Shown in pieces: positions 52,982-62,444 of a DNA stretch of 64,000 bases (positions are counted from its first letter, which is position 1; each line of letters opens with the position of its first letter). Position numbers and translations under genes: made by a program. Origin of the DNA: an uncultured Alphaproteobacteria bacterium (GTDB taxonomy: Bacteria > Pseudomonadota > Alphaproteobacteria > Rhodobacterales > Rhodobacteraceae); contig CACGWW010000004.1 of NCBI GenBank assembly GCA_902576905.1, forward strand, positions 21,822 through 85,821, written 5' to 3'. The notes below the pieces were generated by a model. That model worked only from the letters and a program-made list of their open reading frames with translations, did no database searches and was not told the origin of the DNA.

Positions 52982-55828
52982 TTAGATACTACGGCTACAA
53001 TACTCTTCTATGAATCTCTTGTTGAGAAAAGGTCTCAGTAGTTTTACGGGGTGTGTAGATAGACTTAACCGTAGAGATTGATAATCTAAAATCAATTCTT
53101 CACCTAAAGTCATATTAGGAAGATTGACGCTTTTCTCTAGTAAGTATTCCTTCTCAGAATAACCTTCAAAAAGGGCTAAAGAATTTGTTTTTTTTATAGC
53201 TTGAGTATCCCAAAGTAATAGTCTTCTGTTTTTATTAAGAGAGTGAAAGCAATTTGCTTTAATCAGCAGCTTTATAATACTTGGGCTCAGTCTAATACGA
53301 TGCCCTAAATCTTGGGGATCATTATAACCATTGCCTCTCTCTTTAATAATTCTATCGACGTCATTTTTTGACAGTCCTTTGATCTGCCTGAACCCCAGGC
53401 GTAAACTAAAACAAGGTTCGCCATGATTTTCTAGAGAATGGTTCCATTCGCTTTTGTTTATGCATATTTCTTTAACTTTTACTCCGTGATTTTTTGCATC
53501 ACGTATTATTTGGGAAGTAGAGTAGAATCCCATCGGTTGAGAGTTTAGTAAAGCGCAGGCAAAAACATCAGGATAATGATATTTTATCCAAGCCGATGCA
53601 TATACAAGAATAGCGAAGCTTGCAGCATGGCTTTCAGGAAATCCGTATTCACCAAACCCCGATATCTGAGAAAAGCACTTTGTAGCAAAATCCTTGTCGT
53701 ATCCATTTTTTTGCATGCCATCAATAAATCTTTTTTTAAACTTACTAACTGTACCGTTTCTCTTAAACGTTGCTAATGATTTTCTCAGTCTATCAGTATC
53801 TTTCAGTGAAAACCCCGCACCTTTCATTGCAATTTGTATTGCTTGTTCTTGAAATAGTGGCACGCCAAGAGTCTTGCCAAGAATTTCTTTTAGTTTTTCG
53901 GAAGGAAAAGTAACTTTTTCTTGTCCATTTCTTCTTTTTATATAGGGGTGAACCATATCCCCCTGAATTGGCCCAGGTCTGACGATGGCAACTTGTATTA
54001 CCAGATCATAAAAGCATTGTGGTTTTAATCTCGGAAGGAAGTTCATTTGGGCTCTGCTTTCAACCTGAAAAACCCCTATAGTGTCCGCCTTGGAAAGCAT
54101 ATTAAAGACACGTGTATCTCGATGTGGAATATTGTTTAGGCTAACTTTCCGGTTGTGATGGTTTTTTATTAAATCAAAAGATTTTTTTATACATGTCAGC
54201 ATCCCAAGAGCTAAAATATCTATCTTTAGTATACCTAAAAAGTCTATGTCATCTTTATCCCATGCTATTATACTTCTGCCTTCCATAGCAGTATTTTCAA
54301 TAGATGTAATCTCATCCAAATAATCCTCAGTAATTATAAAGCCACCTACATGCTGACCTAAGTGTCTAGGAAAGCCTATCAATTGGTCGCTGAGGGCCAA
54401 AGTCTCCAATATTCTAGTATGGTCATTCTTACCTTCTAAGTTGTTATTATTGTAATGAGGTATCTTATGTCTATCCCATCCAACAATATTTTCAGCCATC
54501 GAGGATATTATTTCTTTGCTTAACCCCATTACTTTGCCGACATCTCTTATCGCTCCTTTCGCTCTGTAGTGGATGACTGTAGCGCATAAGGCAGCTCTTC
54601 TATCGCCATATTTTCTATATATTTCGTCTATTATCTCCTGTCTGCGTTCATGCTCAAAATCAATGTCAATGTCAGGAGGTTCGTTTCTTGCTTCTGATAT
54701 AAAGCGCTCGAATACCATAGACCCAATCTCTGGGCTAACGGATGTTACTCCCAAAGAAAAACAAACTATGGAATTAGCAGCAGAGCCACGGCCTTGACAC
54801 AAAATACCTCTACTTCTTGCAAATTTCACTATGTCGTACACTGTGAGGAAATAGGGAGCGTATTTGAGTTTTTTTATTAACAGAAGTTCTTTTTTTACTC
54901 CCTTTAATATTTTCACAGGAATATTTTTTGCATAATATTCATTTAATCCATTAAAGGTTAGCTCGTGTAATATTGTATCGGGGTTCTCTCCTTTGAGCAC
55001 TTCTTTAGGGTATGTATAGCTGAGTTCGTCTAAAGAAAACGAGCATCTATCGCTTACAAAGTTAGTGTTGTGTATCGCTTCAGGATAATCTTTGAATATA
55101 GTTATAAAATCATGGGGTGATCGCATTCTTTGCTCTCCATTAGTGCTTGATTCAACTCCCAGGTCATCTATGGTGCATTTCATTTTTATTGCAGATAGGG
55201 TATCTCTGACTTTTCGTCTCGAGCCATGATGCATTAGAGGAGTAGAAGACCCTATAACTCCACACTTAGCATTTTTTGCAAACTTATTGATTTTGTAAAA
55301 ACGTATTTCATCCAAGCCATCATATCTGGGCGCCATAACTATATATATAGATCTACTATTATTTCTCTTGAGTATTTGGATAAACCTCAACCACTCAAGC
55401 CTCTCTGAAAGGCTATGATTTTTTTCTGAAATATGAGCTAAGAATATAATGCCATCTTGGTTTTTGAGAATACTTTCATAGTCAATATGGGAATAACCCT
55501 TCTTCGAATTTTTTTTTCCAGTAGTTAAAACTTTGCATATGTTTTTCCATCCTTTTCGTGTCTGAGCTAAACATGTTATTTCAGTTCTATGAGTTGTAAC
55601 AATAGTAACTCCTGGTATTAGTTTTAGAGGAGAGTGTTTACTTTTAGTATCATATTCGATTTCCTTTATAGTTCTAAGCCCTCTTACTATTCCAGAAATG
55701 CAATTTTTGTCGACAATTGCTATAGACTTTAATCCAAACTCTATTGCTCTTTCAACATACTCTTCAGGATGGCTAGCTCCTTCTAGGAAGCTGAAATTAG
55801 ATGTTATGCAAAGCTCTGAATACGACAA
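52982..55828 (-). CDS. dnaE2: Error-prone DNA polymerase DnaE2/ImuC, apparently lacking the C-terminal OB-fold region
   Basis: YSELCITSNFSFLEGASHPEEYVERAIEFGLKSIAIVDKN; PDIDIDFEHERRQEII; GFGEYGFPESHAASFAILVYASAWIKYHYPDVFACALLNSQPMGFYS. Confidence 0.94.
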   Translation of the reverse strand: MSYSELCITSNFSFLEGASHPEEYVERAIEFGLKSIAIVDKNCISGIVRGLRTIKEIEYDTKSKHSPLKLIPGVTIVTTHRTEITCLAQTRKGWKNICKVLTTGKKNSKKGYSHIDYESILKNQDGIIFLAHISEKNHSLSERLEWLRFIQILKRNNSRSIYIVMAPRYDGLDEIRFYKINKFAKNAKCGVIGSSTPLMHHGSRRKVRDTLSAIKMKCTIDDLGVESSTNGEQRMRSPHDFITIFKDYPEAIHNTNFVSDRCSFSLDELSYTYPKEVLKGENPDTILHELTFNGLNEYYAKNIPVKILKGVKKELLLIKKLKYAPYFLTVYDIVKFARSRGILCQGRGSAANSIVCFSLGVTSVSPEIGSMVFERFISEARNEPPDIDIDFEHERRQEIIDEIYRKYGDRRAALCATVIHYRAKGAIRDVGKVMGLSKEIISSMAENIVGWDRHKIPHYNNNNLEGKNDHTRILETLALSDQLIGFPRHLGQHVGGFIITEDYLDEITSIENTAMEGRSIIAWDKDDIDFLGILKIDILALGMLTCIKKSFDLIKNHHNRKVSLNNIPHRDTRVFNMLSKADTIGVFQVESRAQMNFLPRLKPQCFYDLVIQVAIVRPGPIQGDMVHPYIKRRNGQEKVTFPSEKLKEILGKTLGVPLFQEQAIQIAMKGAGFSLKDTDRLRKSLATFKRNGTVSKFKKRFIDGMQKNGYDKDFATKCFSQISGFGEYGFPESHAASFAILVYASAWIKYHYPDVFACALLNSQPMGFYSTSQIIRDAKNHGVKVKEICINKSEWNHSLENHGEPCFSLRLGFRQIKGLSKNDVDRIIKERGNGYNDPQDLGHRIRLSPSIIKLLIKANCFHSLNKNRRLLLWDTQAIKKTNSLALFEGYSEKEYLLEKSVNLPNMTLGEELILDYQSLRLSLSTHPVKLLRPFLNKRFIEEYCSRSI

Positions 55829-55854
55829 CTAAAAGTTCTATCTTATTAAGTTAT

Positions 55855-56736
55855 TCAACCTGCCTTATTAGAAGACAGTTGAAAGATTATATAGTGATTG
55901 AATTTTATAAAATTATCAGAATTTCTTATATTTCCGTAAATTCTATCATGTAACCGTCTGCGCTTTTTCTGGTTTACTATAGTCTTATAGACTAGACTAA
56001 AAAGCTTCATTTTCCAAGGATGGCTTGCTACTAAGCCTTGCTGTACTTTGTCTATTCCAACGCCAACTACATTATAAAATTTTTGCTCTATATCTAAAGA
56101 TGGAGCAACGGATTTTGTTATATCTTTTTTTGATATAATATTCAAATCTACATCTTTAATTAGTTTCAGCATTTCCGATAAAGGATGTCCTCCTCCTGGT
56201 CTTCTGTTGTGACTACTATGCTTAACGTCAGAGCGGAAGCAATCCGCAACCAATATTTGTCCACCTTTGTTTAGTAATCCTTTAGCCTTTTTTAGCGCAA
56301 TTTTTGCAGGAATATATTGAAAGCTTTCTGAAAACAGACATAAGTCAAATGTCTGTTTTTTTTTGGGTTCATAATCTTCAAACCTTATATTATGAACTTC
56401 GGCTTTATTATTTGTATTTTCTAAACATCGTTTGCTTAGTATATCGCTAGGTACAATAATAGTGACGCTATGGCCTAAGGAGATTAACTTTTTTGCTGTT
56501 TCTCCAGCACCTCCGCCAATATCAAGGATCTTCAGCTTTTTCTTTTTTGGAAAGTATTTGAAAAGTAGTTTTGTATACTGTTCTTGAGCCTTACCCAAAT
56601 TCTCAAGACAAGGGTCTAGGTTGTCCCAAACGCCATAGTGCATGTTCTCTTTTCCAGTAACAAATTTTGCTATTGCCAAAGAAACCTCAAGCCCAAGAGC
56701 TTTAGTATCTAATGTATTATTTTTTTGAAATTGCAT
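55855..56736 (-). CDS. Class I SAM-dependent methyltransferase inside the imu cassette
   Basis: Motif I KILDIGGGAGETAKKL; FDLCLFSESFQYIPAKIALKKAKGLLNKGGQILVADCF; located between imuB and dnaE2. Confidence 0.85.
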   Translation of the reverse strand: MQFQKNNTLDTKALGLEVSLAIAKFVTGKENMHYGVWDNLDPCLENLGKAQEQYTKLLFKYFPKKKKLKILDIGGGAGETAKKLISLGHSVTIIVPSDILSKRCLENTNNKAEVHNIRFEDYEPKKKQTFDLCLFSESFQYIPAKIALKKAKGLLNKGGQILVADCFRSDVKHSSHNRRPGGGHPLSEMLKLIKDVDLNIISKKDITKSVAPSLDIEQKFYNVVGVGIDKVQQGLVASHPWKMKLFSLVYKTIVNQKKRRRLHDRIYGNIRNSDNFIKFNHYIIFQLSSNKAG

Positions 56737-56757
56737 CCCTATTAACAGCCTAAATTA

Positions 56758-58446
56758 CTAACAAAAATTACCATGTACAAACCATCTATTTTCTGAAATC
56801 TTATTCTTTTCTTCAAACATCCACAACCTTGCACCACACGTTGTTGTCACCTCCCAATAGTCACGTAATCTAAAATTTGTCCCTTTATCCTTGTTCCACC
56901 ATTCAGATGCTATTCTTTCAGGTCCACGTACATAGCAGGTTTTATACTTTTTTCCTCTCCAACTGAATTTATTCAGATAGTCATCTCTATACAAAGTAGC
57001 ATTAATGAGATCCGGTGAATATAAAAGTATTGGTCTGATAAATTTACTTTTCTGCCATTGATTACCTGTTTTTCTTTTTGGTTTGAATTCATCTAAAGAA
57101 AAAGTTTTCTCTGGTATGTGACTGTGGCGTTGTGCGAAGGATTTCACCTTATTTTTCCCTAACCTAGCTTCGATTCTGGCCATCAATAAACTTATTTTTT
57201 CTTCCTCATCTAGACATTTAGAAGTGCAATCTCTACCAGAAACATTTATAGCTATTTGTCTTTCTCTTGCTTCTTCAATGTGTACTCCTTCAAGGATTAT
57301 TGCTTCTATATTTTTGAGACTTTTGATAGTCTTGAGTTTTTCTAGCATTACCAGTTCTATTTTGGCTTTGTCTTGCGTGGGGTTACTGAAATTTATCTCT
57401 ATAAGTAATTTGTTGTTTGGTGGAAACTTAACATTACATCTTCTAATTAGCTTCTTATTTTTCTCGAGCTTATCACATAGTTTCTTAATAAGAGTTTTGA
57501 TGAATTCACTTATACCTTGAAGAGTTATTTCTTCTAAGAACAGTTCTGTTGAAAAGGAATATTTTTCTTCCAAGACAATTTTATTGAATAATTCTGTTTC
57601 TTTACCCAAAACTTGCCGTACTCTTTTGGTTATATGATTGCCAAATCTTCTATTAATAGAAGTCGAATCTATGTTTATTAGATCTCCAACTTTGTATATA
57701 CCAAATAAATTTAATAGATTTACATCGGTACTTTCTATATTCAACGCTTCCACTGGTAAGGAAATAAGAGATTTTTCTGTTTTATAATTATCAATTATTC
57801 TAGATTTATACATAGAGTCATTAACAGAATAGCCTGTATTAAAGATAGATAATTTCTTTTGCAAATTCTCGGTATCTCTGTCGCTAGGAATTTTAATCCT
57901 TGTAGCTCTACTTTGATCATTGATTATTTTTCTAAGATTTACTCTCGGTTGTTTTTGATTGGAACTATTTTGGAATCTTGCTATTGCCCAAGCGGCTCCC
58001 TGAGTTCCTGCAATCCCTATAATGCTGAGTATATTAATTTTAGAAAAATGAGTTGTTAGTTGATGTATAAAGTCTTCCTCTTTCCCCGTGAATTTCTCGC
58101 ATCCTGTTATATCAAGCATCAAGCTATCATAGCCATCTAATCTTACAAGAGGCGTGAATTGATATATGAAACTAAAAAGTTTAATTAGTTTTTTTTTAAG
58201 ATCCGAATGTTGAACTGTTTTACTAATCACATGAGGGTTCAATGTCAGAGTTTCCTTAGTAGACATTCCAGCGCATATATTTAGCTTTTTAGCTAATCCG
58301 TTTGCGCATATTATTTCCTCCCCTTCAGAAAAAGAAACAACTAGAGGTAATGAATCTAACAGGGGTTCTCTAGATAATATCGTCTCTAATGGTAACTGTG
58401 GAAACCAAATGGAAGCGAATCTATTTTTCAATTTTATTTTGTTCAT
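56758..58446 (-). CDS. imuB: ImuB-type Y-family DNA polymerase-like protein
   Basis: FASIWFPQLPLETILSREPLLDSLPLVVSF (ImuB N-terminus without Y-family catalytic acids); C-terminal GPERIASEWWNKDKGTNFRLRDYWEVTTTCGARLWMFEE; upstream of dnaE2. Confidence 0.92.
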   Translation of the reverse strand: MNKIKLKNRFASIWFPQLPLETILSREPLLDSLPLVVSFSEGEEIICANGLAKKLNICAGMSTKETLTLNPHVISKTVQHSDLKKKLIKLFSFIYQFTPLVRLDGYDSLMLDITGCEKFTGKEEDFIHQLTTHFSKINILSIIGIAGTQGAAWAIARFQNSSNQKQPRVNLRKIINDQSRATRIKIPSDRDTENLQKKLSIFNTGYSVNDSMYKSRIIDNYKTEKSLISLPVEALNIESTDVNLLNLFGIYKVGDLINIDSTSINRRFGNHITKRVRQVLGKETELFNKIVLEEKYSFSTELFLEEITLQGISEFIKTLIKKLCDKLEKNKKLIRRCNVKFPPNNKLLIEINFSNPTQDKAKIELVMLEKLKTIKSLKNIEAIILEGVHIEEARERQIAINVSGRDCTSKCLDEEEKISLLMARIEARLGKNKVKSFAQRHSHIPEKTFSLDEFKPKRKTGNQWQKSKFIRPILLYSPDLINATLYRDDYLNKFSWRGKKYKTCYVRGPERIASEWWNKDKGTNFRLRDYWEVTTTCGARLWMFEEKNKISENRWFVHGNFC

Positions 58447-58455
58447 GTTTTGTTC
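58441..58455. promoter_or_regulatory. LexA (SOS) box GTTC-ATGTTTT-GTTC overlapping the imuB start codon
   Basis: Exact match to the alphaproteobacterial GTTC-N7-GTTC consensus; minus strand reads GAAC-AAAACAT-GAAC. Confidence 0.88.
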
Positions 58456-58461
58456 TTTTTA

Positions 58462-58490
58462 ATTGTAAACGAGTAAAAAGTCCAACTCAA
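58462..58490 (-). promoter_or_regulatory. Putative sigma70 promoter for the imuB operon (TTGAGT-N17-TACAAT)
   Basis: Minus strand: -35 TTGAGT (58490-58485), 17-bp spacer, -10 TACAAT (58467-58462); the LexA box lies just downstream. Confidence 0.5.
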
Positions 58491-58521
58491 TTTTGTACTT
58501 TAGCATACAGCAGATATGAAA

Positions 58522-58593
58522 ATTATTTTACCTATCTTTTGTGAACATACCCTGATAGGATCTCCGATAATAATTTTGTGATAGGTAAATAAT
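58522..58593. repeat. Inverted repeat ATTATTTTACCTATC ... GATAGGTAAATAAT (one-base bulge) plus a third GATAGG copy, in the imuB-fabA intergenic region
   Basis: TTTACCTATC 58527-58536, GATAGG 58554-58559, GATAGGTAAA 58580-58589. Confidence 0.6.
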
Positions 58594-58672
58594 GATAAAA
58601 AAAAATATTTTTTAACGCATCGATAGAATTTAATTTGTATGATGCTAAAAATAGAGTAGTAAAAATAACACT

Positions 58673-59179
58673 ATGATATCCAGAAAAAATAAGTTTGATT
58701 ACGATGAGTTAATATCATGCGCTAAGGGTGAACTGTTTGGAATAGGTAACCCTCAACTTCCAATGCCTCCTATGCTAATGATTGATAGGGTAACAGAGAT
58801 ATCAGATGATAGTGGTGAACATAATAAAGGACATGTGATAGCAGAGTTCGACATAAATCCAAAATTATGGTTTTTTGACTGTCATTTTGAAGGAGATCCT
58901 GTAATGCCAGGGTGTTTAGGTTTAGATGCATTATGGCAACTAACGGGATTTAATCTGGGATGGAGAGAAATGAAGGGTCGCGGAAGAGCTTTAGGTGTCG
59001 GTGAGGTAAAGTTTACAGGAATGGTAACTCCAGATATAAAACTTGTGAGATACGAAGTAAATTTTACAAGAGTTATCGATAGAAAGTTAAAACTAGGCAT
59101 GGCCAATGGAACTATGTATGCAGATAATGAAAAGATATATTCAGCTGAAAATATGAAGGTAGGGTTGTTTCAGAGCTGA
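58673..59179 (+). CDS. fabA: 3-hydroxyacyl-ACP dehydratase/isomerase FabA
   Basis: [43 protein letters not shown]. Confidence 0.96.
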   Translation: MISRKNKFDYDELISCAKGELFGIGNPQLPMPPMLMIDRVTEISDDSGEHNKGHVIAEFDINPKLWFFDCHFEGDPVMPGCLGLDALWQLTGFNLGWREMKGRGRALGVGEVKFTGMVTPDIKLVRYEVNFTRVIDRKLKLGMANGTMYADNEKIYSAENMKVGLFQS

Positions 59180-59208
59180 TTTATTTTCAAAGGGAGAAAA
59201 GTACGATT

Positions 59209-60435
59209 ATGCGTCGAGCGGTTATTACAGGTTTGGGAATTGTTTCATGTATCGGAATTGATAAAAAAGCGGTAGAAGAGAGTCTTAGAAAAGGGACTTC
59301 CGGTATAAGCAAAAGTTTAGAATATGAGGAACACGGATTTAGAAGTAGAGTTCATGGAAGACCAGATATAAATATAGAGGATTTTATAGATAAAAGGCAG
59401 CTAAGGTTTATGGGAGATGGTGCAGCCTTTAACTTTATAGCGATGCAACAAGCTATAGATGATAGCGGGCTAGAGGAAAAAGAAGTTTCTAATGAAAGAA
59501 CAGGGCTTATTGTTGGATCAGGAGGACCTTCAACAAAAAACTTATTTTCTGCGCATAAAACTGTAATAGAAAGAGGTAGCCCTAAGAGGATGGGACCATT
59601 TATGGTTACAAGGGGTATGTCATCTACAAACTCAGCTTGTATAGCTACTCCTTTCAAAATAAAGGGTGTTAACTATTCTATAACTTCAGCTTGTTCAACC
59701 TCTGCCCATTGTATAGGAAATGCTGTTGAGCAAATACAGCTAAACAAGCAAGATGTAGTATTTGCGGGTGGGGGAGAAGAGTTGGACTGGACGCTCTCCT
59801 GTCTTTTTGATGCTATGGGTGCAATGTCCAGCAAATATAATGATACTCCAGAAAACGCTTCAAGAGCTTTCGATAGAGATAGAGATGGCTTCGTTATTGC
59901 AGGTGGCGGTGGAGTAGTAGTCGTAGAGGAGTTAAACCACGCTATTGCCAGAGGAGCAAAAATATATGCTGAAGTCACAGGTTATGGCGCAACCTCCGAT
60001 GGTTATGACATGGTAGCACCGTCAGGCGAAGGAGCTGAGAGATCGATGAGATTAGCTTTAGCCTCTTTGAACGGTAGGAAGGTAGATTATATTAATGCAC
60101 ATGGTACTTCAACTCCTGCAGGAGATGTCACTGAGATACAAGCGGTTAGAAATGTATTCAGTGAAGAAAAACAACCTTTAGTTGCTTCCACGAAATCACT
60201 TACTGGCCATAGTCTTGGTGCCGCAGGTGTCCAAGAAGCTATTTATTCACTGATTATGATGGAAAATAACTTTATATCGGCAAGTGCTAATGTTTTTAAT
60301 TTGGATGAAGAAATCAACTCTAATGAAGTGGCTACGGGATTGGTAGAAGGAATTGAATTGGATACTGTTTTATCGAATAGCTTTGGGTTTGGAGGTACCA
60401 ATGCCTCAATAGCCTTAAGCAAGTATACTGGATAA
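59209..60435 (+). CDS. fabB: 3-oxoacyl-ACP synthase I
   Basis: [61 protein letters not shown]. Confidence 0.96.
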   Translation: MRRAVITGLGIVSCIGIDKKAVEESLRKGTSGISKSLEYEEHGFRSRVHGRPDINIEDFIDKRQLRFMGDGAAFNFIAMQQAIDDSGLEEKEVSNERTGLIVGSGGPSTKNLFSAHKTVIERGSPKRMGPFMVTRGMSSTNSACIATPFKIKGVNYSITSACSTSAHCIGNAVEQIQLNKQDVVFAGGGEELDWTLSCLFDAMGAMSSKYNDTPENASRAFDRDRDGFVIAGGGGVVVVEELNHAIARGAKIYAEVTGYGATSDGYDMVAPSGEGAERSMRLALASLNGRKVDYINAHGTSTPAGDVTEIQAVRNVFSEEKQPLVASTKSLTGHSLGAAGVQEAIYSLIMMENNFISASANVFNLDEEINSNEVATGLVEGIELDTVLSNSFGFGGTNASIALSKYTG

Positions 60436-60440
60436 CTTTC

Positions 60441-61238
60441 TTGTCTGGCCTCATGAAAAATAAAAAAGGCTTGGTTATGGGTGTAGCTAACCAAAAGTCC
60501 ATTGCATGGGGAATAGCTGAAGTATTAAGTGCAGAAGGAGCATCTTTAGCATTAAGTTATCAGGGTGAAAACTTTAAAAAGAGAGTAGAGCCATTGGCCG
60601 AGAGTATAGGCTCAAAGCTTTTATTTGATGTCGATGTCTCGGATGAAAGTTCCATAGATAAATGTTTTAATCATTTATCTATGGAGTGGGGATCGCTAGA
60701 TTTTGTAGTACATGCGCTTGCTTTTTCTGACAAATCTGAACTGTCTGGTAGGTTTATCAATACTTCGAGGCAGAATTTTTTAAATTCTCTGGATATATCT
60801 TGTTTCAGCCTAATTGATGTCTCAAAGCGATGCTCCGCTCTTATGAAGCAAGGTGGAGCGATTTTAACGCTTAGTTATTTAGGCTCGCAGAGAGTTACTC
60901 CTAATTATAATGTGATGGGAGTAGCAAAAGCAGCTCTGGAGTCATCTGTTAGATATCTAGCAAGCGATTTGGGTGAGAATGGGATTAGAGTGAATGCTAT
61001 CAGTGCTGGACCAATGAAAACACTAGCGGGTGCTGCTATAGGTGGAGCGAGAAGAGTATTCCGTCTTTCCGAGCAAAATTCTCCCCTAAAGTCAAATCCA
61101 ACATTAAGATCAGTAGGGGGCACAGCTGCGTTTTTGTTGAGTGATTATGGAATGCACGTTTCTGGGGAAGTAATCTTTGTAGATGGTGGTTACCATGTTA
61201 TGGGTATGCCCAAATTAGATAATATTGAGAAGGCATGA
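60441..61238 (+). CDS. fabI: Enoyl-ACP reductase (NADH)
   Basis: KGLVMGVANQKSIAWGIAEVLSAEGASLALSYQ; YNVMGVAKAALESSVRYLASDLG. Confidence 0.95.
   Translation: MSGLMKNKKGLVMGVANQKSIAWGIAEVLSAEGASLALSYQGENFKKRVEPLAESIGSKLLFDVDVSDESSIDKCFNHLSMEWGSLDFVVHALAFSDKSELSGRFINTSRQNFLNSLDISCFSLIDVSKRCSALMKQGGAILTLSYLGSQRVTPNYNVMGVAKAALESSVRYLASDLGENGIRVNAISAGPMKTLAGAAIGGARRVFRLSEQNSPLKSNPTLRSVGGTAAFLLSDYGMHVSGEVIFVDGGYHVMGMPKLDNIEKA
60651..60685. other. Perfect 14-bp inverted repeat with 7-nt loop inside fabI
   Basis: TCCATAGATAAATG-TTTTAAT-CATTTATCTATGGA. Confidence 0.7.
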
Positions 61239-62223
61239 GTTGGTAGATTTCTCTCTTATTTCTGATACCTACGATAAAATCCATCAGCATTTAGTTGAAA
61301 CGCCTTTACTAGAATCGCCTTTCCTAAGTGAACGACTAAATAAGCGTGTTTTCATCAAAGCTGAGTGCCTACAAAAAACAGGTTCTTTTAAATATAGAGG
61401 AAGTTGGTCTTCTTTTGTAAATAATGACTTCGAAGACTTAAAAAAGGGTGTATTGGCGTACTCTTCGGGAAATCATGCTCAGGGCATAGCAGCCGTTGCA
61501 AATCAACTTAAAATTCAAGCTACAATTATTATGCCAAAGGATGCTCCTAGACTTAAGATAAAAAATACTCAGTCATATGGAGCTAATGTAGTCTTTTACG
61601 ACCGAATAAAAGAAAGTAGAGAAGAGATTGGCAAAAAGTTACAGAAAGAAAAAAATTTAAAGCTTATACGACCTTATGATGATCCCTTTGTAATCGCTGG
61701 GCAAGGCTCTGTGGGAATTGAGCTAATAAACCAAGCAAAAAGGATGAAATTAGATGCAGCAGATGTACTGGTTTGTTGTGGAGGAGGGGGATTAGCTTCA
61801 GGTATTAGTTTAGCTTTTCAGGGATTAAATGAGAATTTTAAGGTTAGAACTTGTGAGCCTGAAAATTTTGATGATATGGCTAGATCGTTAAAGCAAAGGA
61901 GTAGAGTAACGAATAAGGTGTTGGACGGATCTATTTGCGATGCTATTTTGACTCCCACACCTGGGGAACTAACTTTTGAAATTCTTAAAAAGCATGCGGC
62001 TCCTGGTCTAGTTGCTAGCGATGCGCAAGCCCTCGAGGCAATGAGCTTGTTATTTTTGCACCATAATCTAGTTGTTGAGCCTGGAGGAGCTATCTCACTA
62101 GCAGCGGCATTAAATCAGTATGAAAAGATTGATTCAGATGCGCTTATCATTGTCTGTACAGGTGGAAATGTTGACCCATTTATTTTTTCAAAAGCTTTAG
62201 ATCTAATTGATGCTAAATATTAA
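61225..62223 (+). CDS. PLP-dependent threonine/serine dehydratase (TTG start at 61225 or 61240)
   Basis: KTGSFKYRGSW; SSGNHAQGIAAVA; CCGGGGLASGISLAF. Confidence 0.88.
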   Translation: MRRHELVDFSLISDTYDKIHQHLVETPLLESPFLSERLNKRVFIKAECLQKTGSFKYRGSWSSFVNNDFEDLKKGVLAYSSGNHAQGIAAVANQLKIQATIIMPKDAPRLKIKNTQSYGANVVFYDRIKESREEIGKKLQKEKNLKLIRPYDDPFVIAGQGSVGIELINQAKRMKLDAADVLVCCGGGGLASGISLAFQGLNENFKVRTCEPENFDDMARSLKQRSRVTNKVLDGSICDAILTPTPGELTFEILKKHAAPGLVASDAQALEAMSLLFLHHNLVVEPGGAISLAAALNQYEKIDSDALIIVCTGGNVDPFIFSKALDLIDAKY

Positions 62224-62393
62224 GCGTACTTTTTTAGTAGTTGCTTCGTAAGGCGTTTTTTATATCTACGTTGTCGTTGTCGGCTTTTGGTTATATTGGC
62301 ACGCCAATGTTCACGCTTATCTTTTACGATCTCTTCGAAATCCCTGGCTACTTCTATATTATCCGCGTCTATTTCATATGTTCTTTTGGTCAT
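62220..62393 (-). CDS. Small basic hypothetical protein (57 aa), not in the supplied ORF track
   Basis: MTKRTYEIDADNIEVARDFEEIVKDKREHWRANITKSRQRQRRYKKRLTKQLLKKYA; stop overlaps the convergent dehydratase stop. Confidence 0.55.
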   Translation of the reverse strand: MTKRTYEIDADNIEVARDFEEIVKDKREHWRANITKSRQRQRRYKKRLTKQLLKKYA

Positions 62394-62444
62394 ATGTAAA
62401 TAAATAGCCTTAATATAATATAATCAAAAAAACTATTTACAAAT

